Assembly: GCA_016720425.1 (NCBI GenBank)
Contig: JADKKQ010000001.1
Coordinates: 186,001 to 250,000 of the forward strand
Direction of reading: 5' to 3'
From: Betaproteobacteria bacterium
GTDB lineage: Bacteria; Pseudomonadota; Gammaproteobacteria; Burkholderiales; Casimicrobiaceae
DNA length: 64,000 nt
Part shown: in pieces, positions 8,189 to 20,045 of the stretch
Layout: each line of letters begins with the position of its first letter
How positions within the stretch are numbered: the stretch's first letter is position 1
Notes under the pieces: generated by a model
The model's database searches: none
Told to the model about the DNA's origin: nothing
The model's input: only the letters and a program-made list of their open reading frames with translations
Program-made: the position numbers and the translations under genes

Positions 8189-8965
8189 TCAGCGCTTGAT
8201 CGCTTCGCCCTTGACTTCGACTTCCACGCGACGGTTCGGCGCGAGGCAGGCGATCAGTTCCTTCATCGCCTTCATTTCGCACTTGACGGCCGGGATCGGC
8301 TGGGTCTTGCCCATGCCGAGGGTCTCGATCTTGTCCTTGGCGACGCCCTTGGAGACCAGGTAGTCGCGGACCGCGTTGGCGCGGCGCTCGGACAGCTTCT
8401 GGTTGTAGGCCTGGCTGCCGATGCGGTCGGTGTGGCCGGTGACCAGCACGAGCTCGAGCTTCTGGACGTCCTTCAGCTTGGCGATGATCTCGGTGTCGAT
8501 CGCCGCCTTGCCTTCGGGCTTCAGCACCGCCTTGTCGAAGTCAAACAGAGCCTTCGAGGCCAGCGTGATCTTCTGCACGCCCGGAGCGGCGGGCTTCGCG
8601 GCGGGTGCGGGGGCGGGCGCGGGCGCCGGAGCAGGCTTGGCGGCAGGAGCGGGGGCGGGGGCCGGAGCGGGCGGCTTCGGCACCAGGTCCGGATCGCATT
8701 CCTTGGTGGCCATGCTCGGCGTCCAGTAACCGGTGCGGTAGCACAGGTTGCCGGCGAGGCCCTTGTCGCCGTTGTAGACGCCGCTCTTCACGGTACCGTC
8801 GGTCGGCGTCAGCGCCGTGCCGGACTGCACGTAGCCGTCGCTGGCGGGTGCCGTGCCGGGCACGTAGCCCGTCGTCACCTTGGGTTGTGCTTGTGCGGCA
8901 ACGCCGCCGGCGAACACGGTCGCGATTGCGCCCACGAGCACACCGGTAACGAGACGTTGAGTCAT
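8189..8965 (-). CDS. ompA: OmpA-family outer-membrane protein
   Basis: Exported 258-residue protein: signal peptide about 1-25 (ending GGVAAQAQ), a short N-terminal segment with two Cys, a Pro/Ala/Lys linker built of PAPAPA repeats near residues 95-130, and a C-terminal OmpA/MotB peptidoglycan-binding domain (ALFDFDKAVLKPEGKAAID, VTGHTDRIGSQAYNQKLSERR, APNRRVEVEV). There is no 8-strand barrel of E. coli type, so it resembles the short betaproteobacterial OmpA proteins that tether the outer membrane to the wall. The ATG at 8965 is preceded by AAGGGGTG. It has its own promoter and terminator, consistent with high, monocistronic expression. Confidence 0.93.
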   Translation of the reverse strand: MTQRLVTGVLVGAIATVFAGGVAAQAQPKVTTGYVPGTAPASDGYVQSGTALTPTDGTVKSGVYNGDKGLAGNLCYRTGYWTPSMATKECDPDLVPKPPAPAPAPAPAAKPAPAPAPAPAPAAKPAAPGVQKITLASKALFDFDKAVLKPEGKAAIDTEIIAKLKDVQKLELVLVTGHTDRIGSQAYNQKLSERRANAVRDYLVSKGVAKDKIETLGMGKTQPIPAVKCEMKAMKELIACLAPNRRVEVEVKGEAIKR

Positions 8966-9079
8966 TGTTTCACCCCTTTGGCTTTGGTTTTGAACAGGTT
9001 TTTTGCGAACCCGGAAAAATGGCGCGGCGGCGGTTACGGTCCTCGCCAACCACGCGTCGAATCCCTTGTTTCGGCGAAA

Positions 9080-9108
9080 ACTATAGCATGGCGCCCCGAC
9101 CCGTGCAA
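9080..9108 (-). promoter_or_regulatory. Sigma-70 promoter of ompA
   Basis: On the minus strand TTGCAC (9108-9103) is separated by exactly 17 bp from TATAGT (9085-9080). Start of transcription is expected near 9073, giving a leader of about 108 nt before the ompA ATG at 8965. The two hexamers differ from consensus by one base each or nearly so, making this the best sigma-70 promoter in the window. Confidence 0.82.
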
Positions 9109-9165
9109 AGGAAAGTCGGCTTTCGCAGGCCGTGTCCGCAAGAGTGTCGCGGCAATGCAACGTCG

Positions 9166-9174
9166 TGATAAAAT
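9166..9174 (+). promoter_or_regulatory. Possible extended -10 element for gyrA
   Basis: The 412-bp gap between divergent ompA and gyrA holds the ompA promoter and, on the plus strand, TGATAAAAT (TGn plus TAAAAT at 9169-9174), an extended -10 form. No good -35 box is seen. Transcription from here would give a leader of about 200 nt before the gyrA ATG at 9378. The rest of the gap shows no gene. Confidence 0.4.
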
Positions 9175-9377
9175 TCCGCATTATCAACGACCTTGGATGA
9201 CGCCCCGAGCCCGTCGCAACCGCGGTCCCGGTGTGCCGAACCCCGGTCGGACCGGGGTTTTCCCCCGGAAGCGCCCGATTCTGTCCAGCCGGCGGCGATT
9301 GACGCCGGCAGCGTGCCGCAGCGGATTCGCCGTTCCCGCACCGATTTCAACGCCTTTCCCGAAAGTCTCCCGCAGCC

Positions 9378-12023
<2,646 letters not shown>

Positions 12024-12069
12024 CACGGGTGCCGCGGATGCCCGATCCCACGACCTCGACCACTTGACC

Positions 12070-13152
12070 ATGTCCTCCGCCTCCGACGACGCCGACCTCG
12101 CGGCCCACCGCAGCGCGATCGACGCCCTCGACCGCGAGATCCTGGCGCGACTCAACGCCCGCGCCGCGCACGCCAAGGCGATCGGCGCGCTGAAGGCCGG
12201 TGGCGTCCTCTATCGCCCCGAGCGCGAGGCGCAGGTGCTCGCGCGCCTGCAGGGCGAGAACCGCGGCCCGCTGTCGAACGAGGCCGTGGCCGGCGTGTTC
12301 CGGCAGGTGATGTCCGCCTGCATGGCGCTCGAGCAGCCGCTGCGGGTCGCCTACCTGGGGCCGGCCGGGACGTTCTCGCACGCGGCGGTGGCCAAGCACT
12401 TCGGCCAGTTCGTGCAGAGCGAGCCCTGCGCCACCATCGACGAGGTCTTCCGGGCCGTCGAGAGCGGCCAGACCGACTATGCGGTGGTGCCGGTCGAGAA
12501 CTCGACCGAGGGTGCGGTGGGGCACACGCTGGACCTCATGTGCCAGACGCCGCTGCAGATCTGCGGCGAGGTCAAGCTGCGGGTGACGCAGAACCTGCTG
12601 GCCAACGTCGCCGGTTTCGCGGAAGTGACCAAGGTGTATTCGCACGCGCAGTCGCTGGCGCAATGCCTGCAGTGGCTGGCGAAGCACCTGCCGGGCGTGC
12701 CGCGCGTGTCGGTTGCCAGCAACGCCGAGGCGGCGCGGCTCGCGGCGGCGGAGCCCGGCGCCGCGGCGATCGCCGGCGAGATCGCGGCCGCCATCTACGG
12801 CATCCCGGTGCTGGCGCCGCACATCGAGGACGAGCCCAACAACACCACGCGGTTCTGGGTGCTCGGCCGGCAGGCGGTCGCGGCGTCGGGCCGGGACGAG
12901 ACTTCGCTGGTCATGTCGGCGCCCAATCGGCCCGGCGCGATCTACAGCCTGCTGGAGCCCATCGCCCGCTACGGCGTCAGCATGTCGCGGCTCGAGTCGC
13001 GGCCGGCGCGCACCGGGCTCTGGGAATACCTGTTCTTCGTCGATCTCGAGGGCCACGCGACCGACGACAAGCTCGCGGCCGCGCTGGCGGAGCTGCGCGA
13101 CAAGGCGCCGTTCCTCAAGATCCTCGGGTCGTACCCGGCCGCCGTCTACTGA
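12070..13152 (+). CDS. pheA: Bifunctional chorismate mutase/prephenate dehydratase (P-protein)
   Basis: Converts chorismate to prephenate and then to phenylpyruvate. The 360 residues contain an AroQ-type chorismate mutase domain (about 10-95; HRSAIDALDREILARLNARA), a prephenate dehydratase domain (about 96-275; VAYLGPAGTFSH, VPVENSTEGAVG, NNTTRFWVLG) and a C-terminal ACT domain with ESRPARTGLWEYLFFVD for phenylalanine feedback. The ATG at 12070 was chosen over an in-frame upstream extension that lies inside gyrA. serC, often placed between gyrA and pheA in relatives, is absent here. Confidence 0.96.
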   Translation: MSSASDDADLAAHRSAIDALDREILARLNARAAHAKAIGALKAGGVLYRPEREAQVLARLQGENRGPLSNEAVAGVFRQVMSACMALEQPLRVAYLGPAGTFSHAAVAKHFGQFVQSEPCATIDEVFRAVESGQTDYAVVPVENSTEGAVGHTLDLMCQTPLQICGEVKLRVTQNLLANVAGFAEVTKVYSHAQSLAQCLQWLAKHLPGVPRVSVASNAEAARLAAAEPGAAAIAGEIAAAIYGIPVLAPHIEDEPNNTTRFWVLGRQAVAASGRDETSLVMSAPNRPGAIYSLLEPIARYGVSMSRLESRPARTGLWEYLFFVDLEGHATDDKLAAALAELRDKAPFLKILGSYPAAVY

Positions 13153-13164
13153 AAGGACCTGCGC

Positions 13165-14295
13165 ATGACTGCCTCCACGACCGCGACGCACGCCCACGAT
13201 CCCTCGGCCGCGGCGCCCGACTACGTGCGCAGCATCGCACCCTACCTGCCCGGCAAGCCGGTGTCCGAGCTGGCGCGCGAGTTCGGCCTGGCCGAGGCGG
13301 ACATCGTCAAGCTCGCGTCCAACGAGAATCCCCGCGGTCCGAGCCCTGCGGTGCGGGCCGCGATCGCCGCGGCGACCGACTCGCTGTCGCGCTATCCCGA
13401 CGGCAACGGCTTCGCGCTCAAGGCCGCGCTGGCGCAGCGCCTCGGCGTGGGCGCCGAGAGCATCGTGCTCGGCAACGGCTCCAACGACATCCTCGAGCTG
13501 GTGACGCAGGCGTTCCTCAAGCCCGGCGACGCGGCCGTGTACTCGCGCCACGCGTTCGCCGTCTACCCGCTGGCGACGCAGGCCCGCGGTGCGCACGGCA
13601 TCGAGGTGGCCGCGCACGAGTTCGGTCACGACCTGGCGGCGATGCGGCGGGCGATCACCGCGCGCACGCGCATCGTGTTCGTCGCCAACCCCAACAACCC
13701 GACCGGCACCTGGATCGCGCCGGACGCGCTGGAGTCGTTCATCGCCTCGGTGCCGCCGGACGTGCTGGTCGTGCTCGACGAGGCGTACAACGAGTACCTC
13801 GAGCCCGAGCGGGTCGCGCCGTCGCCGCAGTGGGTCGGCCGCTATCCGCAGCTGGTGGTGTCGCGGACCTTCTCCAAGGCCTACGGCCTCGCCGCGCTGC
13901 GCGTCGGCTACGGGATCATGCATCCGCGCGTCGCCGACATGCTGAACCGCGTCCGGCAGCCGTTCAACGTCAACGCGCTGGCGCAGGCCGCGGCGCTGGC
14001 GGCGCTGGCCGACACCGACTACGTCGCGCAGAGCCGGGCGATCAACCGTGAGGGCATGCAGGCGCTCGAGGCGGGTTTTCGCGCGCTGGGGCTCTCCTGG
14101 GTGCCCTCGCACGCGAACTTCCTGCTGGTCCGGGTCGGCGACGCCGGCCGCGTCTATCAGCAGCTGTTGCGGCGCGGCGTGATCGTCCGCCCGGTCGCCA
14201 ACTATGGGCTGCCCGAGTGGCTGCGCGTGACCGTTGGCCTGCCGGAAGAGAACCGGCGCTTCCTCGCCGCGCTGGCCGCCGCGCTCGCGGCCTGA
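13165..14295 (+). CDS. hisC: Histidinol-phosphate aminotransferase
   Basis: PLP aminotransferase of 376 residues. Seen: LASNENPRGPSPAVRAAI, the NPNNPTGTW motif, the acidic VVLDEAYNEY, the Schiff-base Lys in SRTFSKAYGLAALRVGY, and the C-terminal LPEWLRVTVGLPEEN typical of HisC. GAAAGGA lies 9 nt before the ATG at 13165. Between pheA and tyrA it may also transaminate aromatic keto acids (phenylpyruvate, prephenate), as HisC-type enzymes in such operons are known to do; that role is inferred from position. Confidence 0.93.
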   Translation: MTASTTATHAHDPSAAAPDYVRSIAPYLPGKPVSELAREFGLAEADIVKLASNENPRGPSPAVRAAIAAATDSLSRYPDGNGFALKAALAQRLGVGAESIVLGNGSNDILELVTQAFLKPGDAAVYSRHAFAVYPLATQARGAHGIEVAAHEFGHDLAAMRRAITARTRIVFVANPNNPTGTWIAPDALESFIASVPPDVLVVLDEAYNEYLEPERVAPSPQWVGRYPQLVVSRTFSKAYGLAALRVGYGIMHPRVADMLNRVRQPFNVNALAQAAALAALADTDYVAQSRAINREGMQALEAGFRALGLSWVPSHANFLLVRVGDAGRVYQQLLRRGVIVRPVANYGLPEWLRVTVGLPEENRRFLAALAAALAA

Positions 14296-14305
14296 TCCTG
14301 TCGCC

Positions 14306-15265
14306 ATGTCCGTTGCGGCGACCCCTCGGCCGGTGCCGGCCGCCGGCAAGCTCGTCGTCGTCGGCGTCGGGCTGATCGGCGGCTCGTTCGCGCTGGCGCT
14401 GAAGGCCGCCGCCGAGGTCGGCGAGGTCGTCGGCGTCGGGCGCGGCCGGGCGAATCTCGACGACGCGCTGCGGCTGGGCATCGTCGATCGCGCCGTGACG
14501 CTGGCCGACGACTGGACCCGCGAGCTCGCCGCCGCCGACGTGGTGCTGATCGCCGCGCCGGTCGCGCAGTATCCGGCGCTGCTGCGGGCGATGGCCGGCC
14601 GCCTCGGCCCGGCGACGCTGGTGACCGACGCGGGCAGCACCAAGCAGGACGTGATCGCCGCCGCCCGCGACGCGCTGGGCGCCGACTTCCCGCGCTTCGT
14701 TCCGGCCCACCCCATCGCCGGCACCGAGCACTCGGGCGCCGCAGCCGCATTCCCGGCGCTGTACCGCGACCGCAACGTCGTGCTGACGCCGCTGGCGGAC
14801 ACCGATCCCGACGCAGTGCGGCGCGTCGGCGCGCTGTGGACCGCCTGCGGCGCCCGCCTGCGCACGCTGGCACCGGCGGCGCACGACCGCGTGTTCGCGG
14901 CGGTCTCGCACCTGCCCCACCTGCTCGCCTTCGCGCTGGTCGACGCCTTCGCCGCGCGCCCCGACCGCGAGGAGATCTTCCGCTTCGCCGCCAGCGGGTT
15001 CCGCGACTTCACGCGCATCGCCGCGAGCTCGCCCGAGATGTGGCGTGACATCGCCGTCGCCAATCGCGGCGCGCTGCTGGCCGAGATCGCCGCCTTTCGC
15101 GCCCAGCTCGACCGCGTCACCGCGATGCTCGAGACCGGCGACGCCGCCGCGCTGGCGGCGGTGTTCGCGCACGCCCGGGCCGCGCGCCGCGCCTGGGAAG
15201 CCGCGCAGGGCCCGGCGGCGGCCGTCGCCGCCGAGGGGCCGCGCGATTCGGCCGTTGGAGAATGA
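14306..15265 (+). CDS. tyrA: Prephenate dehydrogenase
   Basis: Oxidatively decarboxylates prephenate to 4-hydroxyphenylpyruvate (or arogenate to tyrosine). The 319-residue product has an N-terminal NAD(P) fold (LVVVGVGLIGGSFALALK), the TDAGSTKQDV block, HPIAGTEHSGA and the helical dimerisation half containing SHLPHLLAFALVD. The ATG at 14306 comes 10 nt after hisC. The start of aroA follows 4 nt after its stop, so the four aromatic genes form one unit. Confidence 0.95.
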   Translation: MSVAATPRPVPAAGKLVVVGVGLIGGSFALALKAAAEVGEVVGVGRGRANLDDALRLGIVDRAVTLADDWTRELAAADVVLIAAPVAQYPALLRAMAGRLGPATLVTDAGSTKQDVIAAARDALGADFPRFVPAHPIAGTEHSGAAAAFPALYRDRNVVLTPLADTDPDAVRRVGALWTACGARLRTLAPAAHDRVFAAVSHLPHLLAFALVDAFAARPDREEIFRFAASGFRDFTRIAASSPEMWRDIAVANRGALLAEIAAFRAQLDRVTAMLETGDAAALAAVFAHARAARRAWEAAQGPAAAVAAEGPRDSAVGE

Positions 15266-15269
15266 GCCG

Positions 15270-16622
15270 GTGAGCACCGCGACGCCGGGTCGACCGGCGA
15301 CCCTCGACCTCGCACCCGCGACCGCCGCACGCGGCACCGTCGCCCTGCCGGGGTCGAAGAGCATCTCCAACCGGACGCTGCTGCTCGCCGCGCTGGCCGA
15401 CGGACCGACCCGCGTGCGCGGACTGCTCGACGCCGACGACGTCGACCGGATGCTGGAGGCGCTGGCGGCGCTGGGCATCGCCGTGCGCCACACGCCGGGC
15501 ACGCGCGACTTCCTCGTCGATGGCACCGGGGGCGCGATCCCGGTCCGCTCGGCGCGCCTCTTCCTCGGCAACGCCGGCACGGCGATCCGCCCGCTGACCG
15601 CCGTGCTGGCGCTCGCCGGCGGCGAGTACGAGCTCTCCGGCGTGCCGCGGATGCACGAGCGGCCGATCGGCGACCTGGTCGACGCGCTGCGCGCGCTGGG
15701 CGCCGACGTTCGCTATCTCGGCCGCCCGGGTTTTCCGCCGCTGGCGATCGGCGAGGGCGCGCTGGGCGCGCCGTCCGCGCCCGACCGCGTCGCGGTGCGC
15801 GGCGACGTGTCGAGCCAGTTCCTGTCGGCGCTGCTGATCGCGCTGCCGCTGCTCGCCCGGCAGCGCGGCCGGCCGCTGGCGATCGACGTGACCGGCGAGC
15901 TCATCTCCAAGCCCTATGTGGCGATCACCACCAACCTGCTGGCGCGCTTCGGCGTCGCCGTCGAACAGCAGGACTGGGCGACGTTCCGCCTCCCGGCGGG
16001 CGCGCGTTACGTCAGCCCCGGCGAGATCCACGTCGAGGGCGACGCATCCGCGGCGTCGTATTTCCTGGCCGCCGGTGCGATCGCCGGCGGGCCGGTGCGC
16101 GTCACCGGCGTCGGCCGGCACTCGATCCAGGGCGACGTCGCCTTTGCCGGCGTGCTGGCGCGGATGGGCGCCGACGTCCGCTACGGCGACGACTGGATCG
16201 AGGCCCGCGCCGGGCGCGCGCTCGATGGCCTGACCGTCGACTGCGTGGCCATCCCCGATGCGGCGATGACCCTCGCCGTGGTGGCGCTGTTCGCGCGCGG
16301 GCCGACGACGCTGACCGGCATCGCGAGCTGGCGGGTGAAGGAGACCGACCGCATCGCGGCGATGGCGACCGAACTGGGCAAGCTCGGCGCCACCGTCGAG
16401 GCGGGTGGCGACCACCTGCGCGTGTTTCCGCCGGCCGCGCTGCGGCCGGCGACCATCGACACCTACGACGACCATCGGATCGCGATGTGCTTCTCGCTGG
16501 CGGCGTTCGGCGGCGTGCCGATCCGCATCAACGACCCCGACTGCGTACGCAAGACCTTCCCGGCGTATTTCGCCGAGTTCGCGCGCATCGCGCAGCCCGC
16601 CGGCGCGGGGAGTGCCGGATGA
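15270..16622 (+). CDS. aroA: 3-Phosphoshikimate 1-carboxyvinyltransferase (EPSP synthase), class I
   Basis: Makes EPSP from shikimate 3-phosphate and PEP. Start is a GTG at 15270, with GGAG about 9 nt upstream (15257-15260); the 450-residue product begins STATPGRPATLDLAP. Diagnostic segments are LPGSKSISNRTLLLAAL, LFLGNAGTAIRPLTA, and RVKETDRIAAM. The LGNAGTAIRPL form is the class I (glyphosate-sensitive) pattern, with the Gly, Thr and Pro of the PEP site all present. The stop overlaps the cmk start (ATGA). Confidence 0.96.
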   Translation: MSTATPGRPATLDLAPATAARGTVALPGSKSISNRTLLLAALADGPTRVRGLLDADDVDRMLEALAALGIAVRHTPGTRDFLVDGTGGAIPVRSARLFLGNAGTAIRPLTAVLALAGGEYELSGVPRMHERPIGDLVDALRALGADVRYLGRPGFPPLAIGEGALGAPSAPDRVAVRGDVSSQFLSALLIALPLLARQRGRPLAIDVTGELISKPYVAITTNLLARFGVAVEQQDWATFRLPAGARYVSPGEIHVEGDASAASYFLAAGAIAGGPVRVTGVGRHSIQGDVAFAGVLARMGADVRYGDDWIEARAGRALDGLTVDCVAIPDAAMTLAVVALFARGPTTLTGIASWRVKETDRIAAMATELGKLGATVEAGGDHLRVFPPAALRPATIDTYDDHRIAMCFSLAAFGGVPIRINDPDCVRKTFPAYFAEFARIAQPAGAGSAG

Positions 16623-17305
16623 GCGACCCCGCCGGCGTGCCGGTGATCGCCGTCGACGGCCCGGCCGCGTCGGGCAAGGGCACGGTCGCCGCCGGCGTGG
16701 CGCGGGCGCTGGGGTTTCACCTGCTCGATAGCGGCGCCCTCTACCGACTGGTGGCGCTGAAGGCGCTGCGGACCGCGACCGGGCTGGACGACGCCGCGGC
16801 GCTGGCGCGGCTCGCCGCCGGTCTCGACGTCCGCTTCGGCAACGGCGGCGTGTGGCTGGACGGCGACGACGCGACCGCCGCGATCCGGTCCGAGGCGGTC
16901 GGCGTGGCGGCCTCGCAGGTGGCGGTCCACGCCGGCGTGCGCGCCGCGCTGCTCGAGCGGCAGCGCGCGTTCCGCCAGCCGCCGGGGCTCGTCGCCGACG
17001 GCCGCGACATGGGCACCGTCGTGTTTCCCGACGCCCCGGTCAAGCTGTTCGTCACCGCCAGCGCCGAAGAACGCGCGCGCCGTCGTCATAAGCAGTTGAT
17101 CGAAAAAGGAATCTCCGTTACACTTGAAAGTCTTTTGCGCGAACTCCTGGATCGCGACGCGCGCGATTCCGCGCGCGCGGCGGCGCCCCTCAAGGCGGCC
17201 GCCGACGCCGCGATCCTGGACACGACCGCGCTGACGATCGACGCAGCCATCGCCTTCGTGCTCGAACGGTACCGGGCCCGCGTCGGATCGTCGCCCGGTC
17301 GTTAG
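16619..17305 (+). CDS. cmk: Cytidylate kinase
   Basis: Phosphorylates CMP and dCMP. The 228-residue product has the P-loop VDGPAASGKGTVA at about residues 10-22, LLDSGALYR, VADGRDMGTVVFPDA and the arginine-rich lid ASAEERARRRHKQL. It overlaps aroA by four bases. A promoter-like sequence within its 3' third may drive rpsA. Confidence 0.96.
   Translation: MSDPAGVPVIAVDGPAASGKGTVAAGVARALGFHLLDSGALYRLVALKALRTATGLDDAAALARLAAGLDVRFGNGGVWLDGDDATAAIRSEAVGVAASQVAVHAGVRAALLERQRAFRQPPGLVADGRDMGTVVFPDAPVKLFVTASAEERARRRHKQLIEKGISVTLESLLRELLDRDARDSARAAAPLKAAADAAILDTTALTIDAAIAFVLERYRARVGSSPGR
17096..17124 (+). promoter_or_regulatory. Possible rpsA promoter inside cmk
   Basis: TTGATC (17096-17101), a 17-bp spacer and TACACT (17119-17124) resemble a sigma-70 promoter. 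Start of transcription would be about 350 nt before the rpsA ATG. In E. coli rpsA is also served by promoters within and after cmk, which makes the placement believable. Confidence 0.5.
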
Positions 17306-17484
17306 CAGGCACACGTGGAATCGCGCCGCGGCCACTTCGGACGCGGGCGTGCCAAGCGGGTGAGCAAGAGGCCGTCCGCGTGACGCTTTAGCCGGCGTCC
17401 CGGGCGGATTTTCACAACCAACCCGCCGTGCGAGAAAAAGGGTTCTCGCCAACGGCGGCATGAACCGAGAAGGATCCAACCCCC

Positions 17485-19227
17485 ATGGCTACCGCCACCC
17501 CCAGCACCGCCAGCACCCACGACGCCAACGTTCCGCCGATGGAAAGCTTCGCCGCCCTGCTCGCGGAGGAATCCCTCGCGCGCGGCGAGATGCGCCAGGG
17601 CGAGCTCATCACCGCCGAAGTCGTGCGCGTCGATTTCAACATCGTCGTCGTCAACGCCGGACTCAAGTCCGAGAGCTTCATCCCCATCGAGGAATTCAAG
17701 AACGACAACGGCGAGATCGAGGTCAAGGCCGGCGATTTCGTCACCGTCGCCATCGAGGCGCTCGAGGACGGCTACGGCGAGACGCGGCTGTCCCGCGACA
17801 AGGCCAAGCGCCTGAAGGCCTGGCACGATCTCGAAGCGGCGATGGAGCAGGGCACGATCGTCTCCGGCCTCGTCACCGGCAAGGTCAAGGGCGGCCTCAC
17901 CGTCATGGTCAACGGCATCCGCGCGTTCCTGCCCGGCTCGCTGGTCGACACCCGCCCGGTCAAGGACACCACGCCGTACGAGAACAAGGCGCTCGAGTTC
18001 AAGGTCATCAAGCTCGACCGCAAGCGCAACAACGTCGTCGTTTCCCGCCGCGCCGTGCTCGAGGCGAGCCTGGGCGAGGAACGCGAAAAGCTCCTCTCGC
18101 AGCTGCAGGAAGGCGCGGTCGTCAAGGGCATCGTCAAGAACATCACCGACTACGGCGCGTTCGTCGACCTCGGCGGCATCGACGGCCTGCTGCACATCAC
18201 CGACCTCGCCTGGCGCCGCGTCAAGCACCCGTCCGAGGTGCTGTCGGTCGGCGACGAGGTCACCGCCAAGATCCTCAAGTTCGACCAGGAGAAGAACCGC
18301 GTCTCGCTGGGCATGAAGCAGCTCGGCGAAGATCCGTGGGTGGGCCTGTCGCGCCGTTACCCGCAGAGCACCCGCCTGTTCGGCAAGGTCACCAACATCA
18401 CCGACTACGGCGCGTTCGTCGAGATCGAGTCGGGCATCGAGGGCCTGGTCCACGTCTCCGAGATGGACTGGACCAACAAGAACATCCACCCGACCAAGGT
18501 CGTGCAGCTGGGCGACGAGGTCGAGGTGATGATCCTCGAGATCGACGAGGACCGGCGCCGGATCTCGCTCGGCATGAAGCAGTGCATGAGCAACCCGTGG
18601 GACGACTTCGCGATGAACCACAAGAAGGGCGACAAGGTCTCCGGCCAGATCAAGTCGATCACCGACTTCGGCGTGTTCGTCGGCCTTCCCGGCGGCATCG
18701 ACGGCCTCGTGCACCTGTCCGACCTGTCCTGGTCGCTGACCGGCGACGCGGCGGTCCGCGACTACAAGAAGGGGCAGGACGTCGAGGCGGTGGTGCTCGC
18801 CATCGACGTCGAGCGCGAGCGCATCTCGCTCGGCATCAAGCAGCTCGACGGCGACCCGTTCACCAACTACGTCGCCATCCACGACAAGGGCAACATCGTC
18901 AAGGGCAGCGTCAAGTCGCTCGACGCCAAGGGCGCGGTCATCGCGCTCGACGGCGAGGTCGAGGGTTACCTGCGCGCGTCGGAGGTCGCGCGCGACCGCG
19001 TCGAGGACATCCGCACGCACCTGAAGGAAGGCGACGCGGTGACCGCGATGATCATCAACATCGACCGCAAGAACCGCTCGATCAACCTCTCGATCAAGGC
19101 CAAGGATCACGCCGACGAGTCCGAGGCGATCCAGCGGGTGGCGCAGGAGAACCAGGGAGCGAACACGGGAACGACCAATCTTGGCGCGCTGCTCCGGGCC
19201 AAGATGGACACCAAGACCAACGAGTAA
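17485..19227 (+). CDS. rpsA: 30S ribosomal protein S1
   Basis: A 580-residue mRNA-binding ribosomal protein with six S1 (OB-fold) repeats. The first two are the divergent ribosome-binding pair (MRQGELITAEVVRVDFNIV). Repeats three to six carry the repeated KxITDYGAFV/DLGGIDGLLH pattern at about residues 210-560. It is slightly longer than the usual 557-570 because of an Ala/Thr-rich N-terminus. The 179-nt leader contains GC-rich inverted repeats (around 17400-17430 and 17431-17447) that could serve S1 autoregulation, by analogy with E. coli. Confidence 0.97.
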   Translation: MATATPSTASTHDANVPPMESFAALLAEESLARGEMRQGELITAEVVRVDFNIVVVNAGLKSESFIPIEEFKNDNGEIEVKAGDFVTVAIEALEDGYGETRLSRDKAKRLKAWHDLEAAMEQGTIVSGLVTGKVKGGLTVMVNGIRAFLPGSLVDTRPVKDTTPYENKALEFKVIKLDRKRNNVVVSRRAVLEASLGEEREKLLSQLQEGAVVKGIVKNITDYGAFVDLGGIDGLLHITDLAWRRVKHPSEVLSVGDEVTAKILKFDQEKNRVSLGMKQLGEDPWVGLSRRYPQSTRLFGKVTNITDYGAFVEIESGIEGLVHVSEMDWTNKNIHPTKVVQLGDEVEVMILEIDEDRRRISLGMKQCMSNPWDDFAMNHKKGDKVSGQIKSITDFGVFVGLPGGIDGLVHLSDLSWSLTGDAAVRDYKKGQDVEAVVLAIDVERERISLGIKQLDGDPFTNYVAIHDKGNIVKGSVKSLDAKGAVIALDGEVEGYLRASEVARDRVEDIRTHLKEGDAVTAMIINIDRKNRSINLSIKAKDHADESEAIQRVAQENQGANTGTTNLGALLRAKMDTKTNE

Positions 19228-19239
19228 GCGGGCCCCGTG

Positions 19240-19551
19240 ATGACCAAATCGGAGCTGATCGACCGCCTGGCGGCGCAGTTCCCGCAGCTGGTGGCCAAGG
19301 ATGCCGAACTCGCGGTCAAGATGATCCTCGACGCCATGGCCGAAAGCCTGGCGAAGGGCGAGCGCATCGAGATCCGGGGGTTCGGCAGCTTCGGCCTCAA
19401 CTACCGGCCGCCGCGGACCGGACGCAACCCCAAGTCCGGCGAGAAGGTGCAGGTGCCGGAAAAGCACGTCCCGCACTTCAAGGCCGGCAAGGAACTGCGC
19501 GAACGGGTCGATTTCGAAGGCAACGGCGTCGACCTCAGCCAGAAGGCATGA
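19240..19551 (+). CDS. ihfB: Integration host factor beta subunit
   Basis: DNA-bending HU/IHF-family protein of 103 residues (MTKSELIDRLAAQFPQL start; IEIRGFGSFGLNYRPPRTGR arm with the intercalating Pro region). The ATG at 19240 gives the canonical IhfB N-terminus; the GTG three bases earlier is less likely. It lies directly behind rpsA, as in most proteobacteria, and ahead of lapA. It would pair with an IhfA encoded elsewhere. Confidence 0.96.
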   Translation: MTKSELIDRLAAQFPQLVAKDAELAVKMILDAMAESLAKGERIEIRGFGSFGLNYRPPRTGRNPKSGEKVQVPEKHVPHFKAGKELRERVDFEGNGVDLSQKA

Positions 19552-19632
19552 CCCGGAGCCGGGCAGCGTCGTCGACCGCCGGCCGCGCCGCGCCGGCGGT
19601 GACGCTGCCCGTTCCGTTTCCTGGAGAAGCCG

Positions 19633-19971
19633 ATGTCCGTGCTGCGCTGGGTGCTGGGTGCGATCCTCTTCGTCGCGCTGCTGTTCTTGTCGCTCCAGAA
19701 CGCCGAGCTCGTCACCCTCAAGTTCTACCAGTGGTGGAGCTGGCAGGCGCCGCTGGTCTTCGTCGTGCTGGTCGCGTTCGCGGTCGGCGTCGCGGCGGGG
19801 CTGCTGGCCGGTGCGGTGCGCGCGGCGCGCCTGAAGCGTCAGCTCCGGCGCTTGCGCCGCGAGCGGCGGGGGCAGGAGATCGTTCCCGGCCCCCACGGTG
19901 CCGCCCCGGGAACGGCACCCGCCTCGGGCCCCGGCTTCGAGCGCGTCGATCCCGGGCAGGACGCGGTGTGA
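19633..19971 (+). CDS. lapA: LapA family inner-membrane protein
   Basis: Small protein (112 residues) with two membrane spans near 7-24 and 38-62 (WVLGAILFVALLFLSLQN, then VFVVLVAFAVGVAAGLLAG), followed by an Arg-rich cytoplasmic helix. LapA works beside LapB in control of LPS synthesis through FtsH-dependent turnover of LpxC in enterobacteria. The gene sits 75 nt before lapB, the conserved order. Confidence 0.88.
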   Translation: MSVLRWVLGAILFVALLFLSLQNAELVTLKFYQWWSWQAPLVFVVLVAFAVGVAAGLLAGAVRAARLKRQLRRLRRERRGQEIVPGPHGAAPGTAPASGPGFERVDPGQDAV

Positions 19972-20045
19972 GACACTCGGTGAGCACGCGATTCGTGGCC
20001 GCCACGGGCCCCGTTCCCTCGATGCGATCCTAGCGGCACGGCGCC